Source: Undaria pinnatifida
Taxonomy: Eukaryota > Sar > Phaeophyceae > Laminariales > Alariaceae
Assembly: GCA_012845835.1 (NCBI GenBank)
Contig: JABAKD010000018.1
Coordinates: 1,426,001-1,490,000, forward strand
Direction of reading: 5' to 3'
Length of the DNA: 64,000 nt
Shown: positions 22,207 to 34,633 of the stretch, one piece after another
How the letters are laid out: each line of letters starts with the position of its first letter
How positions within the stretch are numbered: the stretch's first letter is position 1
Notes under the pieces: generated by a model
Seen by the model: only the letters and a program-made list of their open reading frames with translations
Told to the model about the DNA's origin: nothing
Databases searched by the model: none
Made by a program: the position numbers and the translations under genes

Positions 22207-22788
22207 TGTGGTTTTGAAACCTCGCGACCCCTCCAAACCTAACCGGTAAAAAGATAACCAATTGCTGACCCTACTCGAGCCAACTCACGATGCTCCGAAG
22301 GACCCATAAAAGCAGGTGATGTCGCGGGTAGGGTCACAGTTATGCGGGAAGTACTTTTTCCTCACCCGCGCGATGACCCTCCGAATGTTTGAATTTTCCT
22401 GTTGTCGTAGAGGTATGATAGACAGATTTGAACTAAATGATTCTTGTTGACAACATGGCTCAAAATGTGTACACGTCATCTGTGACTTCGATCAATTCAG
22501 GGTCAATGATCGTGTTTGCAAGCTGCGTGGTACACCAGCCAAACGTTTGTCGGCGTATCAACGCCCGAAGATCATTTTTATTAAATCGACTGTCATCACG
22601 ATGGAGTTCCTCGGACAGCAAATTTGCATGTGTTGGATCTGCGGGTCAGATCCACCGGTCCGTCCTTCCCGCGGGTCGGAAGAAAGCAAATCTCGGGTCA
22701 AAGCGTCCTGACCCATGACATGACCCGCACCTCTCCCGAGTCATACCCCGACCCGATGCGAGAGGTTCCGACACATCTAGTACAGTAT
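22207..22788. other. Degenerate CCCGAC-rich flank
   Basis: Unique sequence to about 22620, then scattered GACCCG/CGGGTC motifs. No gene is supported. Confidence 0.4.
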
Positions 22789-24011
22789 TGGCCGAAATCG
22801 GGTACACCCGATCGACCGATAGCCGTTATCGGGTACCCCTTGAACGCACAGTCCCACAACGACTCAGAACGACATCTCATTGGTCGGAACCATACCGCAT
22901 CCCAACGCAGCCGCATGTCCATCGGGTGCACCTGATTACGGCTGAACAAGTCCTCGAAATGTAGCCGTCCCGCATACAAGCCACCCGATTATGGCCGGAC
23001 TACTCGACCACCAGACCACATGCGCAAATGCACGCACAGCAAGCGCGAACTCGCGCCAAGTCACGAGGCGGGGCATTGTTTGTTGTTTTGTCTCGGAGCG
23101 CTTTTCCCGGAGCTCTTTTTTGTGGCTTGTGAGACCCCGCTCCGCTCACGCCGGCGCGCCCGACCACAGCCACAGCAGTATTAATGATGATGTGCGACAA
23201 CGGCCACCAGCGACAGCCGAGTACGCACAAAATCGGCAACACAACGCAACATGTGCCCGAATATACCTGAGACTCTACACATAACATGAAGCATTGCTGT
23301 GTACAGGACTGCTGGATGATAGCCATTGCAAAACTAATTCCCATGTAAGAGAGGTACAATCACGACCCACAGAGCTTTTCCTGAAAACGGCGTCCCTGCA
23401 GGGCACCTGTTAGCGAGACCTAGGAAATCATTGGACCCAAATCATTTAATCAAATGATTTCTCGGGGTGTGACGTGACAGGTGGCGGCCATACATTTCTC
23501 GGGCCCACCACGCCACGAACATATCTTCCTGTGCTTTTTGGAAAGGAGCATCTGAATTCTTAGCCCTTCTCGAGCCGGGTCCGTGCCCAGGTAGTCTGTG
23601 ATCTATGTCTAAACCGTCAGCATAGATGCGCTTCTGTGACTTGTGTGTAGGGGTGCTAACTGCGACTTCATGGTCCCAAAAAAAGAGCTCCGGAAAGAGA
23701 GCTACGAGACGAAAGAACAAACAATGCCCCGCCTCGTGACGTGGCGCGAGTGCGCGCCCGCTGCGCGTGCGTGTGTGCGTGTGGGCTGGTGGTCGATCAG
23801 TCCGGCCATAATCGGGTGGCTTGTATGCGAGTCGGGTACATTTCGAGGACTTGGTCAGCCATAATCGGGTGCACCCGATGGACATGCGGCTGGGTTCGGG
23901 TGCGATGTGGTTTCGACCAATGACATGTCGTCCTGAGTCGTTGTGGGACTGTGTGTTCGAGGGGTACCCGATAACGGCTATCGGTCGAACGGGTGTACCT
24001 GATTTCGGCCA
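22789..24011. mobile_element. Foldback element with inverted arms of about 350 bp
   Basis: The left arm (22789 to about 23145, starting TGGCCGAAATCGGGTACACC) and right arm (about 23665-24011) are inverted copies. Shared blocks include ATAGCCGTTATCGGGTACCC, CCGCATGTCCATCGGGTGCA, CACGAGGCGGGGCATTGTTT and GGAGCTCTTTTT. The loop of about 520 bp has broken frames only. Flanks show no clear target duplication. Both flanks carry degenerate CCCGA motifs, so the element and the array have probably been associated for some time. Confidence 0.85.
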
Positions 24012-26639
24012 TTGTTCCATCTAATAACCGCACTCGACCCGGCCCGACCCACGAAGTTTCAAAACCTGTGGGCCCGACCCGACTCGACCCGCTAAGTTTA
24101 TTTCTAAAATCTCCTTGAGACCCGACCAGACCGGTGACAATATAAACCTATTCAACCAACTCTGCCCGGCCCTACCCCTGAGGGTTTGCAACCTACTGAC
24201 TCGACCCGCGGGAAGCGTCATGACCCGTGCAAAGCGTCTGGGAATGTTCATACTACTTTGTAAAATTTTAGCACCATGTGGACTGTCACATATGCCTGTT
24301 TGATCACAACCCTGAGTGCACTGTTCTATACGTCATTCGCAGTCACTAGAGTTTGAGCTTGTCAGATAAAATCCTACTTGAGCGAAACGCACGACCTGTA
24401 AGTAAAGCTTTGTTGTCAATGGCCACGTGTACTCTGCAGCTCAACTCGGTATGAAGGTTTACCCCCAGCGACGTTTTCGACAAGCCATGGTAGCAGGGGT
24501 CTTCTCTTCCCCCGCACTGTACACGTATCTTCCTATTTACCGTTCATAGGACTCCGATTCCCCGCTTTTCATTTTTTTTACTCTCGTCGGTTCAATATAA
24601 TTCCTTTCTAAATCACGCTCCCGGGTTTTCCCGCTGTCAATTTTTTACGCAAGAAGAAGCCATGTACGCACGAGCATGCAATCGGGAGGGTTCGAGCCCG
24701 CATTCACACTACTATTGACAACACGAGGTTCGCATCTACGGGGACGCCTGCCTATTGTAGTATAGGAAGTAGAAGTTCAGCCTTGGGATCGTTTCCATGC
24801 GTCATCGATTGGCGTCAGCGCAACCTATGCATCTCTTATCACAATACCTGGTACAGGGGCCGTTAGTTTTTTGTTTCTCTATGGTTGTCTGATGTACGTG
24901 TCTTTCCCAACATCCCTCTGATGTTTTAAGCAACCTCTCTATTCATCCCGCAATAACTCGAGACACACACCCCCTCGAGCACTCTGCTTTGACACAGACC
25001 TTCTACTTGATCTGTCAGATGCACCCTGTGCCTGAGGGACCGCGCGGGGTCTCGTAAACAGATTGCTTGTGGAAATACATTTCCGAGTTTGGGTTGTTGA
25101 CAAAGTACACTGTGATAAGAGCTCTGAAGCCCGAGGTAGAGGCATAAGTAGGAGCATAATGCAAGCATACACACCGAAGTCGAACACCGGGTAACGCTAG
25201 TGGCAGAGATGGAGGCATTACTTACAAGCCTTCATAGACGGTGTCGGTTGTTTCATATATTAATCTGGTTTCGGGTAGGACAGTCGCCACACGCACGGAA
25301 TAATTCATATCACATGCCCGTCGTTCGTCGTGCGTTCGTCGTTCGTCGTTCCTCGTTCGCCGTTCGTCCGTCGTTTATCAGTTGTTAAAAAAGAATTTTG
25401 GCGAAAAGAACAAGTCCCAGGGCAGCATTTTTTTTTTCTCGCACCCCTTATGCGCCTCATACCTCCGCACCTGACCGCTAGACAGGTTTTCAAAATCCTG
25501 CCTCTCTTCGCTCTTATATTTATGTCATCGCTACGACTTGACAGCGTGGTATTATCTGGCGACTCGCAGAATCGACGACCAAGAATACAGGCAGAGACAT
25601 TGTGGGAGCGATACAGGGAGGGTGAACTCTTCGACTAGGTGGAACGGGATACCCACAAATCGTAGGTAAGCTTGCGTCTCTTGTGTTCCTGTTCCGATGC
25701 ACGCTACGATAGAGGTAGCACCTTTCGTCTGAAATGGTCTCTGAATGACGGCGCTCCTTAACTCAAAATCGGCAAATTTAAGCTGTATTTTGTGATCATT
25801 TTCGTTGTGTACCTAGGCCATGGTATATTGCATCCGGTCAGCAGTTTATTTGTCTTTAAATCAGTTTTTGGGGCAGGTTTTGAGCTCCCAAATCGAGGAA
25901 TCTGGATGGAAACTTTATTGCACTTCTTTTGTACTTCGCGTCTTCCCCGTACAAGTACCCAATATTTTCTGACCCTCACGAGGCTCATGCTAGTACTCGT
26001 GAGGTTGGCTGCGTATCTACGTTCGCGGTTGTTTCTGTTTGGCATAAGTACATGGAACTTTAGTCGATATATTTCCCGCCTGCAGGTGATATATAGTCGG
26101 GTCGCCTTATACTGTTTGCGCTGCTTGCCGCCGCTGACGTCGTTGCCGCTAATGATGCCGCTGCACGTGGTGCCGATCCTCTGTTACACCAGATCCCGTC
26201 ATGTACTCATTTTCCACCACCGCAACATTTTTCATGTAGGTTGTTGTGATTGATGGGTTGCTAGAGTGTTTTGACAGACGGCACCCGAGCAAAAAAACAC
26301 ATCAGACGGGACCGAGCTACAGTAGAGCTTGTCTTTCGCCCGCAGCCGATCCCAGACTAACACGTGTAGCACGACAGGTTATCAAGTGAAATGAACACTA
26401 CGCAAGCATGAGGTAAAACCACACAGTTATTGTTATAGACAACAGGCTGCGATAAATATGAGGAACATCGCCTCCGCCATCGCTCTCCCCCTGCAATCAT
26501 GTGCAGATCAGCTGCTCATTATCGGACAAGAAAAAATTGTCAAAAATAACACAAATTTGTCGCCTAACATCTCGGACACACCGAAAATATGCGATGGGCG
26601 GTATATCTCTTACCGAAAGTGGCCGGCGAATGTTTTAAG
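24012..26639. other. Intergenic stretch without a supported gene
   Basis: CCCGAC-degenerate to about 24240, then mixed unique sequence. Positions 25318-25378 form a short imperfect CGTTCGTCGT repeat. A piece at 26070-26165 resembles 16408-16520. The longest frame (25792-26253) is rich in hydrophobic residues but has no domain, splice context or homologous look that I recognise. Confidence 0.4.
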
Positions 26640-27093
26640 AAGGGCAGACGACAGAAAGTGGTGTACTGCCACCATACCGCGCCACCGTACAGTAAGGCAA
26701 AATTCACCTTGGTCTCTGACCCCGATCCGCGACGCTGATTGATCAACTCAGCCTCGTACCGGTGTTTTTCACCAACTCCTTGCGGTACATCGTACCGCGG
26801 TTTCTCAGCTCGGCCGTCACCGTTCCCTGACGCGACCCAAATGCTTGCTGTCGCAAAATTCACCATGCGGACCGACTTTGCCCCACGTCCTTCACGGACC
26901 ATAGCCTTCCGATTTCCGACCGAATCTAAATCATGGGCACAATGTCGTTTTGCATCCATAGAACGACGCGCTTTCATAATCCTTCGTAATTCGGATCCCT
27001 TCGGAGAAATTAACCCAACACCCCTTCCGCGCACACAGCACGAACCGCGGCTCAACCATACAAAGTTCGCACACCTCACGTACACGCAATATA

Positions 27094-27094
27094 G

Positions 27095-27150
<56 letters not shown>

Positions 27151-27183
27151 GCTGTTGTTGTTGATGATGTTGGTGTTGTTGTT
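27094..27183 (+). repeat. (GTT)n microsatellite
   Basis: About 90 bp of GTT repeats with a few interruptions (GCT, GAT) toward the right end. It produces poly-Cys and poly-Thr artefact frames. Confidence 0.95.
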
Positions 27184-27429
27184 CTCACATTAACTCGCAT
27201 AATTCAGTCCTTGGTCACAGGACAGGCTCCAGCATTGGGTTAGGTGTGTATGAATGGTGGGGGAAAGGCCAAGGCAAAGGAAAGAAGAGGAATTGACGGC
27301 CCCGCTTCACGCGCACGACGGTCGACCCTGTTGGCCCACACATGCACCCGTTGACGTCGGCCGTCCGCTTTGCGAGTTCGTACTCCGCATTATGTTGTAA
27401 TCCACGCAGCAAGAAGAAGACGCCACCAC

Positions 27430-27840
27430 TTAAACTTCGTAGTCATGAACTTGGGCAAACTTAAGATGCCCGGAGAGAAACTTATATTCCGGAGTAGTAC
27501 ACTGCCCATACCCTAAACCTACTAAACAAAAATGAGGTTCTTGAGTGGTGGCGCCATCTGTGTCGTCGTACACTGCTGGTTGTGTATAGTACGAAACCAC
27601 GGCTTTCGAATATTTTTGAAAATGTGGACTTTGAAATATCGGGAGTGTATTACGAAATTCAGCCTTGTACATAGTCGTCGACATGTAGTCTTGTAGCCAT
27701 GGAGTCAGTCTATGGACATAGACATGGTCGCGTAGGTTTGGTTTAGCCGAACGCACAAGAGGTATGGATGCATGCTCCAGCTTAAAAGCATTTTGTCGAG
27801 GCGAGGAAGATGGATCGAGTATTAATAGTGTGAAAAACAT
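27430..27840 (-). CDS. Hypothetical protein, 136 aa, in the loop of the foldback element
   Basis: I do not recognise this protein. It is an ATG-started frame of 136 codons in the unique loop between the inverted arms. Its composition is not low-complexity (a run like YSKAVVSYYTQPAVYDDTDG is protein-like), and it lacks a signal peptide, membrane segment or known catalytic motif. No splice signal or partner gene supports it. It could be a captured host fragment carried by the element, the remains of an element-encoded gene, or chance; chance is quite possible. Confidence 0.2.
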   Translation of the reverse strand: MFFTLLILDPSSSPRQNAFKLEHASIPLVRSAKPNLRDHVYVHRLTPWLQDYMSTTMYKAEFRNTLPIFQSPHFQKYSKAVVSYYTQPAVYDDTDGATTQEPHFCLVGLGYGQCTTPEYKFLSGHLKFAQVHDYEV

Positions 27841-28225
27841 GAGATTCGTTGGGTGGGGAAGGGTAAATCCATATCTCTGAAGGGATCCGAAATATGAAGT
27901 TTTTGAAAGGGCGTCGTTCTATGGATGCTACATGACGTTGTGCGCATGGTTGAGACTCGGTCGGAACTTGAAAGGCCATGGGCCCTGAAGAGCCTGGGGC
28001 GAAGTCGATCCGCATGGTGTTTTTTGCGACAGAAAGCGCATGGGACGCGTCAGGAAACGGTGACGGCCGAGCTGAGAAGAAGCGGTACGATGTACCGCAA
28101 GGTGTTGGTGTCAAAAACCGAGTTGACCAAAAAGCGTCGCGGATCGGGGTAAAAACACTAGGTGTATTCTGCTGTATCGTACGGTGGAGCGAAATGGTGG
28201 CGGTACACCGCTTTCTGTTGTCTTC

Positions 28226-30599
28226 CCTTTTGACAACGTGTATCCCTAGATCTCTCACCTCATCTCACCCCCGCGAACACGTGTCGTAGGATCACCTAGA
28301 ATATTATGTAGGATATACAAAGGTGCGCTCCGCGGGCATCCATCCGTCTTCCTCTCCGCTCGCTCAAGGAACTAGATGTCACAAATAGTGAAGAAGACCG
28401 AGGGAAAGGTTGCTCATGACTCAATGCAATGGGCGACCTACAACTGACAAGAGGTCAGTGATAGCATGAAACAATATGCCGCGATCTGATAATGATATGT
28501 AACAAATTCCTAGCGTTAGCTGTGGCTTGGACAAATGTAGCGGGCGATACTCATCGTGGCAAGCAAGCTACGTAATACACCGACAGCCCGGTTTTAGTAA
28601 GCTGTCACGGGTTATCGGTGTTAAAGTGAAGACTGAATATATCAGGCGTTGTATAACCTACTGTAATAAATACTAATGTTAATATCTATAACGGACATTA
28701 AGTCTGCAATGAAGTGTGCTGGAGACAATAACGTGTTAGGTGACATAAATATTTTTGTCCTTTACAGTGTAAGAAATGGGTAATAATGTCATGACAAACA
28801 AATTGTGCTTTTTGGAAAACAACTTTCAAAATGAAGGTGGCGAAATGTTTGCCTACAACAGTGGAATCGAACGCACAACTACAGTGTATCCGCGCCGCCT
28901 GCTACGGTAGCTCAGGAACGAAAAATAGTACAACTTAGGTAACGAGCGATCCATGTTTGCGAGCCGAATGCTGATGCTGCGAACTGTCGACTTGAAACCG
29001 CGAACGGCCCTGCCGCCATGATGCATCAAACAACCTGGAGGCCACATGCATGACCATACATTATGCACTTGGAACGCTTTGGTAGTAATAACGATGTTAT
29101 ATATATGACCATTCGTCACGGACAGTGGGTGTGCTAGAAATAGATAGATGGAACAATAAGTTTGATAACACACAGCGGTGTCGTTCAAGTGCCATCAAAG
29201 AGAAGGCTGCTATCGGTCACGCCAGTTACACGCAATATATTCTAGGAAAATATAGGATATAACGTCTTCACCGGGCTGTCCGTCACTGGGCTGAGAATCA
29301 GTGGTGTTCCCAAATAAAAACACACTACAAGAAGATACTAGTGGTTTTACGTCAACACAACCAGAGATACGAAAATACTCACAATAGCAGCAACGACAAA
29401 GAGGACAAAGGAAACAGAGTGTGGATCTCGGCATGACATTGGTTATTTTCTGCATGCTTGCGCTGTCGCTCTGTGGTCGACATAAACATGCTGCACTGTA
29501 TGTAGTTTAATGCGCTGTGTGTGGGTGATCTCAGGCTGGTCTGCTGTGCTTGTGGTACATACTTGTTGATACTGTGGTGGCTATTACAGGTGGTTAAAGC
29601 CTTCGTGTTCAGCGCGATAGACGCAGACGACGGCGAAAAAAAATAGCAAAAAGACAGCCTGTGCGTGGTCCACGGATCTATTCGGAAAACAGTAACTCTT
29701 CCTGTTAAGCAATTAAGAGCCGAGGGAAGCAGGAGAGGCCAAAGAACTGCCGAGGGCGGCCTCCGAATGCACACCATTACAGAAGCTAAAGTGATTGTGA
29801 AAAACGAAAACCAACGCACAACAACAGCAGCAGTAATTATATTGCAGTGTTGGCTCGTGATAACTGGGAACACACCGGACTGAATTGTGCTCCCATCCCA
29901 TGTCGTCACGATGGTAAAAGAAGCACAACAGAGGGCTGTGATGACATGTACGCTGTACTAGGTACGTCGTACAAAAATCAGGCACAATTAACGCAAGGTT
30001 TCTAAGCCGCCGCGCATCGATTTATGACAATGAGTCAAAAGCTGGACTACCGTACAGGTACTACTACAACAACTAAGCTGTATAAATGCAAGGTTTCTGC
30101 GCTAAGGCGCGTCAATTGATGACAAGGATCCCAAGGCTGTGAACTAATATGCATTACTATTATTGCAGATGTATGAATCAGGTTGAACACAGCGCATGGA
30201 CTTCAATACATGCCAAGTGAAAGAGCCGCCAACATAGTAGTTTTAGCAGTAGCTTAATGCGCAGTCAAGTGCTTGAGCGCCTGTCACGCTCCTCATTCCC
30301 GCCCTGCTCGTACAGGACATTTTGGTCTCAAAGCCAGGTCTCATTGCTGTACGAACAAAAACACATGATACACACTCTAAGCAGGATAATATATATACTG
30401 TTCATGTAGGAGGAGGGCTAGCCTGCACGTGATTATGTTTGTTTACACAATTACCCTATATTCGTCGAACTCACAGCTGAAGTCCTTAATATAATTTTTT
30501 TAATGTACACTTCAGGTCGTCCCAGTCACCTTCGGTAGCGGGCTTCATACTACGTCGTCGCAGATGTGTCAGAAATATCTCCGTTTGAATTGATCGAGG
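28226..30599. other. Intergenic stretch without a supported gene
   Basis: No exon set recognised. A degenerate direct pair of about 95 bp lies at about 29990-30130 (GCAAGGTTTCT..GCGC..TCGATTTATGACAA and GCAAGGTTTCTGCGC..CAATTGATGACAAGG). A minus-strand frame at 29379-29909 is open for about 175 codons, but it has no recognised domain and is interleaved with an open plus-strand frame. Confidence 0.4.
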
Positions 30600-31370
30600 T
30601 CTTTCGGGGATATGTTCCATCTCACAGTTTGAGCGTATTTCATATTATTATATATTTACACACTTCCACGCACTTGACATTTCGTCATCATCTTTCTTGA
30701 GCCATCCATGCCTCTGCTGCAATTCCCCCCCCCCCCCCCCCCTCCCTCAAACGCCCCCCACATGCCCTCTTCCTCCCCATCCCCCGAATCATCGCCTGGA
30801 CCTGGCACCTCGCGTATACCAAACCCCTACATCTATGCGACGAAAAGGTGTTGCTTAAAAAACCCTTTCGCCCCCCCCCCCCCCCCCCCCCCCCCCCACT
30901 TCCCCCCCCCCCCCCCACGGCCACTCCCTAGTACGCTGCACCCTCTTCTCACTGCTTGTATGACTTACAGGGTAGGATTTATAGTTTCTACGCAAGGATT
31001 GAGCTGCCCCGTCCGGCCCGCCCGTCCCGCCGCCCCCCCCCCTGATCCAACCCAGGCTCTCACGTCCTTAAAAACTCCGCCCTCCCTTCACCGGTTATTC
31101 GACTCACAGGATTTAGTTGAAAACATGATGCATTTCCTTCCACAGCTGTTAAATTTTGTCCCCCTCAAAAATGGGTCTTATAGTTTCCGCGCACAGACTC
31201 ACTGACATCACCCTGTTGACCCTCATAGCTACACTGTCGTTGCAAGGGGAGTCGCCGACCTAAATTTCTGATGAGGAAACACAACTCGTAATACGCGCGA
31301 TCGGAGTATTACACACAGCCTGCAAAGATGAGTCTCGACAAAATCTTCGACCTCACAGCTGGAGTGTTTT
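30600..31370 (-). mobile_element. G-tract modular element, reverse copy
   Basis: Starts with a degenerate terminus module (TCTCACAGTTTGAGCGTATT at 30623-30642), followed by TTTCTTGAGCCATCCATGCC, C-tracts at 30727-30745, 30868-30898 and 30902-30917, the GTATGACTTACAGGGTA block, and a box at about 31145-31197. GCAAGGGGAGTCGCCGACCT follows (31241-31260), then the main terminus (CCTCACAGCTGGAGTGTTTT) ending near 31370 in a T-run. Confidence 0.85.
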
Positions 31371-32570
31371 TTTTTTTTCTTCAATAATTATTATATGTAT
31401 ATTATTGTCCACGCTTTCGCGTTATTATATCCCCGCGCTTTCAGTTCACATAATCTTCTTTATGTTGCGGGCTGCACACTTCGAATAATACGCGATGGAC
31501 AAAGAGCTCGCGTAGAGATTGTTGCTGCGACTTCAATCAATAGTTGCTGGCATTGGTCGTACTGCCGTTGCTGTAACAATATGCTATGCGTGCCTGTGCT
31601 GCCCGTACGAAACCGGGTACTGGTACATATTACTATGCCTATGAACCCAGCCGAAACCCTAGGTAAGCTTGTCGCTGGGCGCCCGGTTGCGAAGATTAAC
31701 TCACAGAAGAAAAATCGGGCCAAAACGTACAGAACGTACGAGACATGTCGGAACATATATGGGCCGCATCTCAGTCCAGTTACAAAGGTATGTTCGACAT
31801 GGTTCATGCACGCACATGTCACTTGCCTGGGGCCTATCAAGGATTCGACTCCAGGCGCACTATGCTTAGTCTAGAGGGGTTGTGCGATTTTTGGTCGATC
31901 GATACAATAATTGTTTTCAAAGCAATATAGTATGATGCCGAAGTTTAGTGCGCAGAGTGCTAATCGTGGTGTTTCATTATCATCATTATTCTGATATCGT
32001 TTTAGCGCGGAGCCGTGGGCCAAGGAACTGATCATCCTGCTGTGGTACTCGATGTTCTAAATGACAGTTTGCTTCGAAATGCTGTGCCGCAGGGACGAGT
32101 GACTGATGATAACGAATGTCCAGCTCTTCGTAAAAGCTTGGCCGGCCAAGAAACCCATCATGCGTCAGTCGGACACACCTTTTGAACGACAGTGACGCAC
32201 TGCAAACTGAGCATATCCTCGTAATCAGCTAGATAGATACGGTGGTCATTTTAAGCCCTCCAGCCTGAGAATCTGCCAAGTTGGTGACGAAAAAAGTGGT
32301 TTGCTACTCACGTCTTCTAGTTTGAGCATTTTTCTCATGATTTTTTTGTATTGCTTTTTCTAAAATTAATTGCCTGAAATACAACTGGATACAGTTGGCT
32401 CAATTTTTCTGGGCGTGTACATCTGGGGACGAGAAGTAGGGAAATATGCTTTTTTTTTCATGGGTCACTTTCATTCGAAAGTCATGGATGAATCCCTGAA
32501 GTATATGTAAGTTTGTATGCAGAGGCCCATCGGTCGAAACTTGGCCATGCGCCTCTCTATTTTTGAAATT
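31371..32570. other. No supported gene
   Basis: A frame at 31395-31874 starts directly after the element. It is Cys-containing but has no recognised domain, and overlapping frames on the other strand are equally open. Left uncalled. Confidence 0.4.
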
Positions 32571-32792
32571 AGGACCTGAAATTTTGACGCGTGATTTGGA
32601 CCAAGCTCACTAAAACAGTACCTGACCTGACGAACTCAACAAAAAAAAATGGCCGACATAGTCTATGGCCGGCCAAAATTTTTCCAAAATCATGAAAATG
32701 ATGAAAAGTCAGCGATTTTATTTTTTCTTGAGTTCGTCGGGTACTGTTTTGGTGAGCTCGGTCCAAATCACGTGTGAAAAATTCAGGTCCGA
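32571..32792. mobile_element. Palindromic MITE-like inverted repeat
   Basis: The left arm (about 32571-32650; GGACCTGAAATTTTGACGCG, TGATTTGGACCAAGCTCACT, AAAACAGTACCTGACC, GACGAACTCAA) pairs with the right arm (about 32715-32792), whose complement reads GGACCTGAATTTTTCACACG, TGATTTGGACCGAGCTCACC and so on. The spacer is about 65 bp. Weaker inverted similarity may extend outward to about 32530 and 32850. No coding capacity. Confidence 0.8.
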
Positions 32793-34633
32793 ACTCGGAA
32801 AAAATGAGCGCAAGCATAGCGATATTGGCTTGGTTTGAGCGTCTTGGCCGGCTCAGCTTGTAAATTCATAGGGGAAATATATTGTCTGCCCTTCTTCATT
32901 GGTATTGAAGCTGTAACGATTAGTATAGGCTCCTCTATAAAACGTACGATTATTTATACAAGTTTCCGGTAGTCGCCGCTATAATTTATAATAGCTTCAT
33001 CCTGTGGTTTTCATATTATCAAAGTCGCGTGGTCCTTGTCTTCAATGCCCCATCGTTGTTGTGTAACCTTACTCCTATTCTAGCTTTATTATGCTTAATG
33101 AAAATCTGGTATTATTATCGATTGGATATTGACCCTTTGCTCTACACATCCAATCACACTACTATCCCCTGAATCTTCTACGCTCTCTATGTATTGTATT
33201 CTCCAATAAATTCTTCCTAAGTTACCAACCAGGGTGTCAAAATTGTTCTCAAATGTCAGGCGGTCAATTTTTCGAAATGCAGGCTTTCGCTTCAATATAG
33301 CGCCCACCTTAACAGCCAAAAATTACTTGTTGCTCTTGCTTTAACTGTGGAGAGGAGTCTTCAAAGTTCTTCCGCCTCCAATCTCCCTCCTCGCAACAGC
33401 TGTGCATGGGAGTAAGAGATGTTACAAGATTAAACAACATCAGCTGTCAGTTCGACCGATTGAATGGTTGAAAATCAGATGAGCAAACTGCGTGGTACAT
33501 CCACATTTCGCGTAATACACAGTAGTTGCGCCAAACTTGCGGAAGGTCGTTTGCGCGTGTTATATATGTCCTCAAAATGAAAGATTTAAGTCGGTGACTC
33601 CCCTTGATGTTGTCAGGCTCAACAGGACGATTTTCCATATTAGTAGTCATTCTGTGCACGGATACTACCAAACCCTATTGCAGAACTAACAAAGCTAAAA
33701 AAAATTGGGTTTACGTTCAAACACAAACAGTTACAAATATATCGTGATTGATGTTTTTGCGACCCCGAAGACCGTTTGGTTCTTGTGAGGTAGGCCGTTG
33801 GGTTTTTTAAAACTAGGTATCTTTGTATTTGTGCTGCCTGCAACCATGTAAGATATGTTCGTGCTTGTTGTGCGGGCCTGTAGCGACGATCGCGACGACG
33901 TTAACCCACAGTGACGGAACAAAATTCAGGAGAGCAGCACGGCTAAAAGCAATGCCGGAAGAACGTTTCGAAACGACGTCTTGCAAGGAAGACCAACTGC
34001 GCTGCTGCTATCCGCGTGCCTCAACCCCCCTACTAAAACTCCTTTCGGTGTTTCCACACACTAACCGTGAAAGTGCGCTCTTGTTGTCGCGGGCCGGAGA
34101 TGTTTCTGCTTCCGGCGATTACAGAGGCGATGCAGGAGATAATATCGCAATCGACTCGCCGAGAAGATTAATACGCAGTGAACTCGACCAGCACTCTCCT
34201 TGGCGGTCTATGTGATGCCGCTTAGCGATTCCGGTCGCTTACTTGTTTGTATGAATGAGGATGCACTTCGTAGACGATGTGCCGAGTGCATAGGGGAGTA
34301 TCCGCACTGCCGAGTCAGGGCAGGAAAAAAGAACACAATTCAGGTGAATCTCGGCGTATTTCTTACGAGTGTACAATTGAGCAATCAAACTTCAAGTATG
34401 AACCGTTGGCTTTGAACGCCTGTCCGTCATGGATCCAAATAACCTGACCCTAGGAAAGTCTTGTTTTAGGTTGTACCTGGTGGACGTTTTTCATCTATTT
34501 TTAAACTTCGAGTTATTATTGTGGTTGTTCTCACAGTCTCTGAAATGGAGGAACACAAAAGAAACTTCCGTAAAAACTCTTTATGCGGGTAGTTTACACG
34601 TACGCCCAGGTTGTTTTGCGAAAAGCGCTGTGA
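32793..34633. other. No supported gene
   Basis: Mostly A/T-rich to about 33800. Frames at 33960-34215 and 34200-34345 are protein-like in composition, and the second ends at a GT donor-like ATTCAG|GTGAAT. No matching partner exon is visible, so neither is called. Confidence 0.35.

Larger units (their letters stand above)
26640..28225. mobile_element. Foldback element with inverted arms of about 370 bp
   Basis: The left arm (about 26640-27015) and right arm (about 27865-28225) are inverted copies, by eye near three-quarters identical. Shared blocks include CCTTGCGGTACATCGTACCG, CTCAGCTCGGCCGTCACCGT, CCCCGATCCGCGACGC and GCATCCATAGAACGACG. The loop of about 850 bp holds a (GTT)n microsatellite and one minus-strand frame. 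Similar translated text from both arms follows from DNA duplication and is not evidence of a gene. Confidence 0.82.

Noticed and set aside
21740..22261. 173-codon and 162-codon Arg-Val-Gly-Ser-Gly repeat frames
   Set aside because: Any frame through a CCCGA pentamer array stays open; these are artefacts.
22789..24011. THAP or P-element-type transposase in the foldback loop
   Set aside because: A CCVQDC-like start near 23288 is followed at once by stops and lacks the further THAP residues.
24680..24710. tRNA T-arm-like GGGTTCGAGCCC
   Set aside because: No matching acceptor, D-arm or anticodon arm around it.
29379..29909. 176-codon minus-strand frame
   Set aside because: No recognised domain or splice context; a plus-strand frame in the same place is equally open.
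34200..34350. Possible small exon ending at a GTGAAT donor
   Set aside because: No acceptor or partner exon could be matched, so a gene model would be guesswork.
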